From assembly GCA_009783295.1 (NCBI GenBank), contig WRHK01000012.1:1-64000 (forward strand): a DNA stretch of 64,000 nt, read 5' to 3'. The notes under the pieces were generated by a model that worked only from the letters and a program-made list of their open reading frames with translations, ran no database searches and was not told the DNA's origin. Shown here one piece after another: positions 58,554 to 64,000 of this stretch. Source of the stretch: Promicromonosporaceae bacterium. Its GTDB lineage: Bacteria; Actinomycetota; Actinomycetes; Actinomycetales; Cellulomonadaceae. The first letter of the stretch is position 1. Each line of letters begins with the position of its first letter. The position numbers and the translations under genes are program-made.

Positions 58554-59414
58554 ACCGGGGAGCGACGTCAGCACCAGCGCACACAGCAGCACCGCCCCGC
58601 CCACCGTGGCCGCCGTCGTCAGGTGCTCGTGGAGCACCGCGACGCCCAGCACGGCGGCCAGCAGGGGTTCGGCCAGGCTGAGCGTGCCGGCCTCGGCGGC
58701 GCTGGTGCGGCGCAGACCGAACACGAAGGCGGCGTACGCGCCGGCCGTCGCGGCAAGGCCGATCCACGCGACCAGGGCGATCGACCGCGGGTCGAGCACG
58801 TGCTGCGGGTGCAGCGCCACCAACGGCGACAGCGCCGCCCCGGCCGCGACCAGCGTGATCGCCGTCGCCGGGACGGCGGGCACGCCCGCGTCGAGGAACC
58901 GCTTGGCCGCCACCGTGTACACCCCGTAGCAGGCGCCGGAGAGAAGTCCCGCCGCGACGCCCACGACGTCGACGCGTGCGCCGCCCGGCGCCAGCAGCGC
59001 CGCACACCCCGCCACCGCGGCCGCGGTGCCGAGGGCCCAGCGGCGGCCGAGCCGCTCGCCCGTCCACCGGCGCGCGCACAGCCCGGTGGCCACGGGGGCG
59101 ACGCCCAGCGCGATCGTGGTGCCGAGCGCTGCGCCCAGGTGCGCGACGGCATGCATGAACGCCACCTGGTACACCCCCGTCGCGGCGGCGGCGACCTGCA
59201 CCCACCGCACGACGTCGCGCCGCCCGACGGCCCGCCAGGCGGCGAGACCGCCCCCGAACGCGAGGAGCGCGACCCCGCCCACGAGCAGGCGCAGCACGCC
59301 GAGGGCGCCGGGGTCGGCCGCGGAGGCCGCCAGCACCTGCGCAGGGCCGACCGTGCCCCAGAGCGCGGCGGCGACCAGCACTCCGGTGCGACCACCGGAC
59401 GTCGTGCGTGACAT
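58449..59414 (-). CDS. EamA/DMT-family transporter
   Basis: About 321 aa with 10 membrane segments in two EamA halves. The first begins VLVAAALWGTVGPAQVLA, the second AAGLLSGACYGVYTVAAKRFLDAGVPA, and both have the family's Pro/Gly-containing helix ends (SLAEPLLAAVLGVAVLHEHL). Such drug/metabolite transporters export amino acids or metabolites. Of two possible starts (59432, 59414), ATG 59414 is preferred because TAGTGT ends 7 nt before it. The last ~30 residues overlap the DUF4037 remnant and may be an extension after loss of the native stop. Divergent from an Lrp regulator, which probably controls it. Confidence 0.87.
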   Translation of the reverse strand: MSRTTSGGRTGVLVAAALWGTVGPAQVLAASAADPGALGVLRLLVGGVALLAFGGGLAAWRAVGRRDVVRWVQVAAAATGVYQVAFMHAVAHLGAALGTTIALGVAPVATGLCARRWTGERLGRRWALGTAAAVAGCAALLAPGGARVDVVGVAAGLLSGACYGVYTVAAKRFLDAGVPAVPATAITLVAAGAALSPLVALHPQHVLDPRSIALVAWIGLAATAGAYAAFVFGLRRTSAAEAGTLSLAEPLLAAVLGVAVLHEHLTTAATVGGAVLLCALVLTSLPGSALRGAPDRRTAASGVREHVDVVGALVDAPDAER

Positions 59415-59421
59415 GCGGTGA

Positions 59422-59427
59422 ACACTA
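59422..59427 (-). promoter_or_regulatory. -10 element TAGTGT for the EamA gene
   Basis: Minus-strand TAGTGT ends 7 nt before ATG 59414 and decides that start. Confidence 0.45.
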
Positions 59428-59430
59428 GGC

Positions 59431-59440
59431 ATGCATGCAT
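59431..59440. promoter_or_regulatory. Palindrome ATGCATGCAT between EamA and Lrp genes
   Basis: A 10-bp perfect palindrome in the 70-bp divergent gap, just upstream of the EamA -10 and about 33 bp from the Lrp -10 (TAGAGT, 59473-59478). It is A+T-rich compared with its surroundings and is a candidate Lrp operator. Confidence 0.45.
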
Positions 59441-59472
59441 CACGATGGATCCGATTCCGAACATCGTCCGGC

Positions 59473-59478
59473 TAGAGT
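59473..59478 (+). promoter_or_regulatory. -10 element TAGAGT for the Lrp gene
   Basis: TAGAGT ends 6 nt before the ATG, no ribosome site; leaderless transcript likely. Confidence 0.45.
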
Positions 59479-59484
59479 CGCCCC

Positions 59485-59970
59485 ATGGCGGACCTCGACG
59501 AACTTGATACGGCGATCCTGCGGGCTCTGCAGCACGATGCACGGCGCACCAACCGCGACGTCGCGGCCGCCGTCGGCGTCTCCCCCACCACCGCGCTGGA
59601 CCGCACGCGCGCCCTGCGCGAGCGCGGCGTGATCGCCGGCGCGCGCCTCGAGGTGGACCTCGCCAAGGTGGGCCGCCCCGTCCAGGCGATGGTCGCGGTG
59701 CGCGTGCGGCCGCCCACACGCGCCCTCATCGAGGGGTTCCGGGAGTGGGCCGCGCGCCTGCCGGAGGTGCTCGGCGTGTTCGTCACGAGCGGCTCCGAGG
59801 ACTTCCTGCTCCATGTCGCCGTGCCCGACAACGAGCACCTCTACGCGTTCGTCATCGACCGCCTCACGCAGCGCCGCGAGATCGCCGACGTCCGCACGTC
59901 GATCGTGTACGAGCACCTCCGGAACGACGCCGTCGTCCCGGAGCCGCCGCGGGCGTCACGCCCGCGGTGA
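59485..59970 (+). CDS. Lrp/AsnC-family transcriptional regulator
   Basis: 161 aa. The N-terminal helix-turn-helix is LDELDTAILRALQHDARRTNRDVAAAVGVSPTTALDRTRALRERGVI. The C-terminal RAM ligand domain follows (VQAMVAVRVRPPTRALIEGF, EVLGVFVTSGSEDFLLHVAVPD). Regulators of this type bind amino acids and often control an adjacent exporter, here the divergent EamA gene. The 3' end overlaps the convergent MmyB-type regulator by 15 nt. Confidence 0.93.
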   Translation: MADLDELDTAILRALQHDARRTNRDVAAAVGVSPTTALDRTRALRERGVIAGARLEVDLAKVGRPVQAMVAVRVRPPTRALIEGFREWAARLPEVLGVFVTSGSEDFLLHVAVPDNEHLYAFVIDRLTQRREIADVRTSIVYEHLRNDAVVPEPPRASRPR

Positions 59971-60813
59971 CCCCGCGAGCGCCTGCGTCCCGACGACGGT
60001 CGCGAGCGCCAGCTTCTCGGCATCCTCGGTGCCGGGCGCGGCCGTGTAGACCATGACGCGCAGGTCGTCGCCGGCGATGATCAGCGTGTCGCAGTCGAGC
60101 TCGACGCGGCCCACCACGGGGTGGTCGACCACCTTGTGGCGCCCGGTCTCGCGGGGCTCGAGCGACGCCGCCGCCCACAGCCGCTCGAACCGGGGGCTGT
60201 TCGCGGTGAGGTCGGCGACGAGCCGACGCAGCCGCCGGTCGGCCGGGTAGCGGGCGGCGGTGAGGCGCAGGTCCGCGACGATGCCGGCCTCGAAGTCGGC
60301 GAGCGCCTGCGGCGTGTGCACCGCCCGCGACCCCGGCCCGACGAGGTACCGCCACACGGAGTTGCGCTCGTTGCCCTGCCAGGTGGTGGTGTCGCCCATG
60401 AGGGCGTCGTAGGCGGCGTTCGCCGTGAGCAGCGTCCAGGTGGCGTCGAAGACGGCGACGGGCGTGCCGTCCAGCCGGTCGAGCAGCCGCTGCACGCTCG
60501 GCACCAGGCGGGTCGGCACGGTGCCGGGGCCGGGCGGCGTGAGCCCGGCGAGGCGGAACAGCACCTCGCGCTCGGTGTCGGCCAGCCGGAGCGCGCGGGC
60601 GAGGGCCTCCACCACCTGGTCCGACGGCGACGTCGCGCGGCCCTGCTCGAGGCGGGTCAGGTAGTCGACGGAGATGCCCGCGAGCCGCGCGAGCTCTTCG
60701 CGGCGCAGTCCGGCGGCGCGGCGTCGGCCGCCGCTCGGCAGGCCCGCCTGCTCGGGGGTCACGCGGTCACGCCAGCGGCGCACCGCCTCGCCGAACTCCC
60801 ACCCGTGGTCCAC
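59956..60813 (-). CDS. XRE-family regulator with MmyB-like ligand-binding domain
   Basis: 285 aa. The N-terminal helix-turn-helix (GRRRAAGLRREELARLAGISVDYLTRLEQGRATSPSDQVVEALARALRL) is preceded by a basic start. The remainder is the MmyB-like ligand-binding domain: VPSVQRLLDRLDGTPVAVFDATWTLLTANAAYDALMG, NSVWRYLVGP and RFERLWAAASLEPRETGRHKVVDHPVVGRVEL. This family binds small, often fatty-acid-like ligands and usually controls a divergent SDR gene, as seen here. GTG 60813 starts the fold. The intergenic gap holds a GTGTCGT/ACGACAC inverted repeat. Confidence 0.92.
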   Translation of the reverse strand: MDHGWEFGEAVRRWRDRVTPEQAGLPSGGRRRAAGLRREELARLAGISVDYLTRLEQGRATSPSDQVVEALARALRLADTEREVLFRLAGLTPPGPGTVPTRLVPSVQRLLDRLDGTPVAVFDATWTLLTANAAYDALMGDTTTWQGNERNSVWRYLVGPGSRAVHTPQALADFEAGIVADLRLTAARYPADRRLRRLVADLTANSPRFERLWAAASLEPRETGRHKVVDHPVVGRVELDCDTLIIAGDDLRVMVYTAAPGTEDAEKLALATVVGTQALAGSPRA

Positions 60814-60841
60814 CGCCCCAGTGTGACCCGCCCGCGCGGCG

Positions 60842-60870
60842 GTGTCGTGGCCCTGGCAGTCCTACGACAC
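60842..60870. promoter_or_regulatory. Inverted repeat GTGTCGT-n15-ACGACAC, candidate MmyB operator
   Basis: 7-bp perfect arms in the 102-bp gap between the divergent regulator and SDR genes. The position fits control of both, but no consensus for this family is certain. Confidence 0.4.
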
Positions 60871-60915
60871 GCGGACGACTCCCTGCGCCGCGGGCGCCGC
60901 CCGAGGGTGGGGGGC

Positions 60916-61653
60916 ATGACATCAGCAACGAAGGTCGCCGTGGTCACCGGTGGTTCGCGCGGCATCGGCCGCGCCGCAGCGGAGAGACTTGCCCGCGAGG
61001 GCTACTCCGTGGTGGTCGGGTTCGCGGGCAACGTCGAGGCGGCGGACGACGCCGTCGCCGCGATCACCGCGGCCGGCGGGACGGCGGTGGCCGTGAAGGG
61101 CGACGTCGGCGACGCGTCGGACGTCGCCGCGCTGTTCGACGCCGCGCAGGACGCGTTCGGCGGCGTCGACGTCGTGGTGCACGCCGCCGGGATCATGCGG
61201 ATCACCCCCCTCGCCGAGTACGACGTCGACGACCTGGACGCCGTGCTGCGCGCCAACGTGCGCGGCACCCTCCTGGTGGCGCAGCAGGCGGCGCGGACGG
61301 TGCGCCCCGGGGGCAGCGTGGTGCTGTTCTCGTCGTCGGTGATCGGCCGCGCGCTTCCCGGGTACGCGGTGTACGCCGCGAGCAAGGGCGCGGTGGAGGC
61401 AGTGCCGTTCATCCTCGCCCACGAGCTGCGCGGGCGGGACGTCACGGTGAACGCGATCGCGCCCGGGCCCACGGCCACCGACCTGTTCCTGGACGGCAAG
61501 ACGCCGGAGCAGCTCGCGTTCTTCGCCGCGGCGTCGCCCCTCGACCGCCTGGGCACCCCGGAGGACATCGCAGAGGTGGTGACGTTCCTGGCCGGCCCGG
61601 CGGGGCACTGGGTCAACGGCCAGGTGCTCCGCGCGAACGGCGGCCTGCACTAG
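60916..61653 (+). CDS. SDR-family oxidoreductase
   Basis: 245 aa classical short-chain dehydrogenase. The cofactor loop is TGGSRGIGRAAAERLAREGY, the catalytic part VVLFSSSVIGRALPGYAVYAASKGAVE has Ser, Tyr and Lys (YxxxK), and the end TATDLFL ... GTPEDIAEVVTFLAGPAGHWVNGQVLRANGG is typical for 3-oxoacyl-ACP-reductase-like proteins. ATG 60916 follows GGGTGGGGGG; the 510-aa track ORF is an artefact of the minus-strand regulator. It is divergent from the MmyB-type regulator, which probably activates it. Substrate unknown. Confidence 0.93.
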   Translation: MTSATKVAVVTGGSRGIGRAAAERLAREGYSVVVGFAGNVEAADDAVAAITAAGGTAVAVKGDVGDASDVAALFDAAQDAFGGVDVVVHAAGIMRITPLAEYDVDDLDAVLRANVRGTLLVAQQAARTVRPGGSVVLFSSSVIGRALPGYAVYAASKGAVEAVPFILAHELRGRDVTVNAIAPGPTATDLFLDGKTPEQLAFFAAASPLDRLGTPEDIAEVVTFLAGPAGHWVNGQVLRANGGLH

Positions 61654-61667
61654 GAAGCCCGCCCCCC

Positions 61668-61820
61668 CGCGAGATACCGCACCGGCCCGCGAGATAGCAC
61701 GTTCGGGCGCGAGATAGAGCGGACCGGCGCGAGATAGAGCCCCGGCCGCTCTATCTCGCGGCCCGGCGCTCTATCTCGCGGCCCGGCGCTCTATCTCGCG
61801 GGGGAAGGCTCTATCTCGCG
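61668..61820. repeat. Array of eight 20-bp units: four GCGAGATAGAGC and four inverted GCTCTATCTCGC
   Basis: Four forward units start at 61669, 61689, 61709 and 61729, and four inverted units at 61748, 61768, 61788 and 61808, each exactly 20 bp apart. The two sets meet at a 7-nt centre CCCGGCC, making a large dyad. Core words are GCGAGATA, extended to GCGAGATAGAGC in the inner units; the two outermost forward units are degenerate at the end. It fills the gap between the convergent SDR and MBL genes, with no coding frame. Folding as one long hairpin or binding of a regularly spaced protein are both possible. Confidence 0.92.
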
Positions 61821-61833
61821 GGGAGGCGGCGGC

Positions 61834-62580
61834 CTAGAGCTCCACCCTGACCCCCGGTCTCGTCGGCATGAGCAGGGCAGCGAGGCCCGCATCCGCGAAC
61901 GCCGCGCGCAGGGTCGCCCCGTCCTGCGTGAAGTGGGCCCATCCGTCCGTGTGCACCGGCAGCACGCGCGGGCGGCCCAGCAGGGCGGCCGCCGCCGCTG
62001 CCTCGGCGCTGGTCAGCGTCAAGAACGCGTCGGCGAGCGGCGTCTTGGCCGCGCCCGCGAAGAGCACCGCGACATCGATCGCGGGGAACCGCGCCGCGAC
62101 CTCGCCCACCAGGCGCAGGGACGCGTTGTCGCCGCTCACGTAGACGGTGGGGGCGCCGTCGGCCTCCAGCACGAACCCCGTGACCGGGCCCGTGAGGTGC
62201 TCGATCCCGTCGGGGCCGTGCTGCGCGGGCACCGCCGTGACGGTCACCGCCCCGACCTGGTGCGCCTGCCACGGCTCCAGCCCGACGGCGGTCGCCTCCA
62301 GCCGCCCGGCCGCCAGCGGCGTCGTCAGCGTGAGCGGCGTCGTGCGCAGCAGCTCGCGGCCGCGGTGGTCGAGGTTGTCGGGGTGCTGGTCGTGCGAGAG
62401 CAGCACGGCGTCGACGGCGCCCACGCGGTCGGGCGTCCACGTCGCGTCGGCGGTCTTGCGCAGCGACCGCGACCCGATGGGGTACTCCTGCGCGTCGTCG
62501 AACGTGGGGTCGACGACGAACCGCACGCCGGCGAGCTCGATCACGACGGTGGGGCCGTCGAGCGGGGTCAGGGAGTTCAT
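61834..62580 (-). CDS. MBL-fold metallo-hydrolase (UlaG-like)
   Basis: 248 aa of the metallo-beta-lactamase fold in the UlaG/RomA-like branch. The metal motif appears as LLSHDQHPDNLD (S-H-D-Q-H-x-D-N-x-D), then AVPAQHGPDG and VYVSGDNA, ending with LPVHTDGWAHFTQDG, where His contributes the last ligand. The protein starts with NSLTPLDGPTVVIELAGVRFVVDPTFDD. These enzymes open lactones or cleave phosphoesters; the substrate is unknown. ATG 62580 is chosen at the fold start. It converges on the repeat array. Confidence 0.88.
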   Translation of the reverse strand: MNSLTPLDGPTVVIELAGVRFVVDPTFDDAQEYPIGSRSLRKTADATWTPDRVGAVDAVLLSHDQHPDNLDHRGRELLRTTPLTLTTPLAAGRLEATAVGLEPWQAHQVGAVTVTAVPAQHGPDGIEHLTGPVTGFVLEADGAPTVYVSGDNASLRLVGEVAARFPAIDVAVLFAGAAKTPLADAFLTLTSAEAAAAAALLGRPRVLPVHTDGWAHFTQDGATLRAAFADAGLAALLMPTRPGVRVEL

Positions 62581-62713
62581 GCGCCCGACTCTGCCACGCG
62601 CGGGCCACGCACAGGCTCGCCCAGGGGATTGAGCAAGTTCCCAGACAACGTGCAGAGGAACTCACGTTTCGAGGCGTCCACTCATCTCAGGAACCACGGA
62701 GGAGGGCGCAACC

Positions 62714-63913
62714 ATGAAGCAGATCACCACCAAGCAGGCCGGGTTCGTCGCGGGAGGGCTCACGCTGACGCTCGTGCTCGGCGCGGGCGGGTACGCCGTC
62801 GTGCAGGGGCGCTCGGCGCCCGAGCCGTCGACCACCTCCGCGTCCGGCTTCGACCCGTGGTGGTGGTCCCAGCGTGACCGCTCCGGCCAGTCCGGCCAGT
62901 CCGACCAGTCGGGCGCGTCCGGCCAGCAGCAGGCGCAGCTCCCGCCGTGGCTCCAGGGCAGCCAGTCCACGCAGCAGCAGACCCCGTCGACCCAGCCCAC
63001 GGCCGACGCCACCGCCACCCAGGAGCGCGGCGTCGTCGTCATCGAGACCGTGCTCGGGTACGAGGGCGCCCAGGCCGCGGGCACCGGCGTCGTGCTCACG
63101 TCCGACGGCGAGGTGCTCACCAACAACCACGTCGTCGAGGGCTCCACCCAGATCAAGGTGACCGTCGCGGCCACGGGAGCCACGTACACGGCCACCGTGG
63201 TGGGCACCGACGCGACCGACGACGTCGCCGTCCTGAAGCTGCAGGGCGCGCACGGCCTGGAGACGGCGCCGCTCTCCGACGGCACCACCCCGACCGTCGG
63301 CTCCGCGGTCACGGCCGTCGGCGACGCCGGCGGCACCGGCACCCTGACCGCCGCGACCGGCACGGTGACGGCGCTCGACCAGACCATCACCACGCAGAGC
63401 GAGCTCGCGACGGTCGGCGAGTCCCTGCACGGCCTCATCGAGGTCTCCGCCGACGTGATCCCCGGCGACTCGGGCGGCCCGCTGCTCGACGCGGCCGGGC
63501 GGGTCGTGGGCATCGACACCGCGGCGTCGTCGGGCTCCGTCGACGTCACGGGCTACGCCATCCCCCTCACCACCGCGCTGACCATCGCCGGCTCGATCGA
63601 GTCCGGCACGGCGAGCAGCACCGTGACGATCGGCTACCCGGCGTTCCTGGGCGTGCAGATCGCGTCGCAGTACACGGGCGTCGGCGGGGCCGTGGTGGCC
63701 GGGGCGATCGACGGCACGCCCGCCCAGGCGGCCGGCATCACCGCGGGCAGCACCATCACCGCGGTGGACGGCACGCCCGTCACGTCGGCGAGCGGGCTGA
63801 CGGCGGCGCTCGCCGGCCACAAGCCGGGCGACCGGGTGTCGATCACCTGGGACGACGCCTCCGGCCAGCAGCACTCCGCGACGGTCACCCTCGCGCAGGG
63901 CCCGGCGGCCTGA
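62714..63913 (+). CDS. Membrane-anchored HtrA-like serine protease with PDZ domain
   Basis: 399 aa. An N-terminal membrane segment (AGFVAGGLTLTLVLGAGGYAV) leads to a Gln/Ser/Pro-rich linker of about 60 residues, then an S1C trypsin-like domain. Catalytic residues are visible: His in LTNNHVV, Asp in DATDDVAVLKL, Ser in PGDSGGPL. A C-terminal PDZ domain follows (GAVVAGAIDGTPAQAAGITAGSTITAVDG). It would work outside the cell on misfolded or wall proteins. GGAGGAGGGC lies just before the ATG. Length fits actinobacterial HtrA-like proteases. Confidence 0.92.
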   Translation: MKQITTKQAGFVAGGLTLTLVLGAGGYAVVQGRSAPEPSTTSASGFDPWWWSQRDRSGQSGQSDQSGASGQQQAQLPPWLQGSQSTQQQTPSTQPTADATATQERGVVVIETVLGYEGAQAAGTGVVLTSDGEVLTNNHVVEGSTQIKVTVAATGATYTATVVGTDATDDVAVLKLQGAHGLETAPLSDGTTPTVGSAVTAVGDAGGTGTLTAATGTVTALDQTITTQSELATVGESLHGLIEVSADVIPGDSGGPLLDAAGRVVGIDTAASSGSVDVTGYAIPLTTALTIAGSIESGTASSTVTIGYPAFLGVQIASQYTGVGGAVVAGAIDGTPAQAAGITAGSTITAVDGTPVTSASGLTAALAGHKPGDRVSITWDDASGQQHSATVTLAQGPAA

Positions 63914-63998
63914 CCTCGGGGGCCGCAGGGCCGTCCCACGTCCAGGCGGGCATCGGCAGGTCGTGCGGCACGGCCGCCTGGGACTCGAACTCGTGGTT
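63885..63998 (-). CDS. Possible 3' end of a minus-strand gene at the window edge
   Basis: The minus strand has an open frame from the edge to a TGA at 63885-63887. It reads NHEFESQAAVPHDLPMPAWT and ends in WDGPAAPEVRPPGPARG. The composition is protein-like, but it is only 37 codons long and overlaps the protease end by 29 nt. No family can be named from this fragment. Confidence 0.35.
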   Translation of the reverse strand, partial: NHEFESQAAVPHDLPMPAWTWDGPAAPEVRPPGPARG

Positions 63999-64000
63999 GA

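Overview
The window is very G+C-rich, densely coded DNA from an actinobacterium. The gene order sucB - lipB/lipA - DUF4191 - RDD - glnA - glnE - glnA2, together with polyphosphate glucokinase, EF-G-like, DUF5302 and DUF1206 genes, points to the Micrococcales. A Cellulomonadaceae or Promicromonosporaceae relative is my best guess, not something the sequence proves. Start codons are often GTG. About twenty genes have a TAnnnT hexamer 6-8 nt before the start codon and no Shine-Dalgarno, which suggests many leaderless mRNAs.

Layout. 1-1,502: 3' part of the 2-oxo acid dehydrogenase E2 gene (sucB). 1,623-11,350: accessory block with a LuxR/ATPase regulator, secreted tannase-type esterase, VOC and SRPBCC proteins, GMC oxidoreductase, membrane pseudokinase and Gfo/Idh oxidoreductase. 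11,432-16,067: lipB, lipA, DUF4191, RDD and glnA, the last preceded by a GlnR-like box. 16,738-20,158: operon of APC permease, lipoprotein, DUF350 protein and glutathionylspermidine-synthase-like ATP-grasp ligase. 20,215-27,478: EF-G-like protein with altered GTP-binding motifs, DedA, DUF1206, NarK-type transporter, MOSC and YgjV-like proteins. 27,466-31,868: glnE and glnA2 with overlapping ends. 31,944-37,603: SPOR-like peptide, ppgK, STAS protein, CaCA antiporter, globin, peptidoglycan-binding protein and amylo-1,6-glucosidase-like enzyme. 37,677-41,547: a poorly known cluster with a Cys-rich membrane metzincin, small membrane proteins and two related tiny proteins at its edges. 41,597-41,982: RNase P RNA (rnpB, minus strand). 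42,047-46,252: ScoMcrA-head-like zinc-ribbon protein, tautomerase-like protein, PadR regulator with its membrane protein, and a DrrAB-type ABC exporter. 46,450-56,730: YaaA, TfoX-N, an overlapping RNase H / zinc-ribbon / Nif3 run with a family A DNA polymerase upstream, DUF5302, NAD(P)-binding protein, aminoglycoside-phosphotransferase-like protein, RecQ and a DsbA-like protein. 56,825-64,000: VOC protein, methyltransferase, a broken DUF4037-like remnant, EamA transporter with divergent Lrp regulator, MmyB-type regulator with divergent SDR, a striking 20-bp-period repeat array, an MBL-fold protein and an HtrA-like protease.

How the genes connect. LipB and LipA make the lipoyl cofactor that the upstream E2 carries. 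GlnE adenylylates glutamine synthetase GlnA, and the putative GlnR box ties glnA to nitrogen control. RecQ, RNase H and the polymerase form a DNA-maintenance neighbourhood. Several divergent pairs (Lrp/EamA, MmyB/SDR, PadR operon) look like local regulator-target units. The most unusual structures are the 8-unit repeat array near 61.7 kb, the 33-bp perfect inverted repeat near 46.3 kb, the degenerate EF-G paralogue, and the metzincin cluster.
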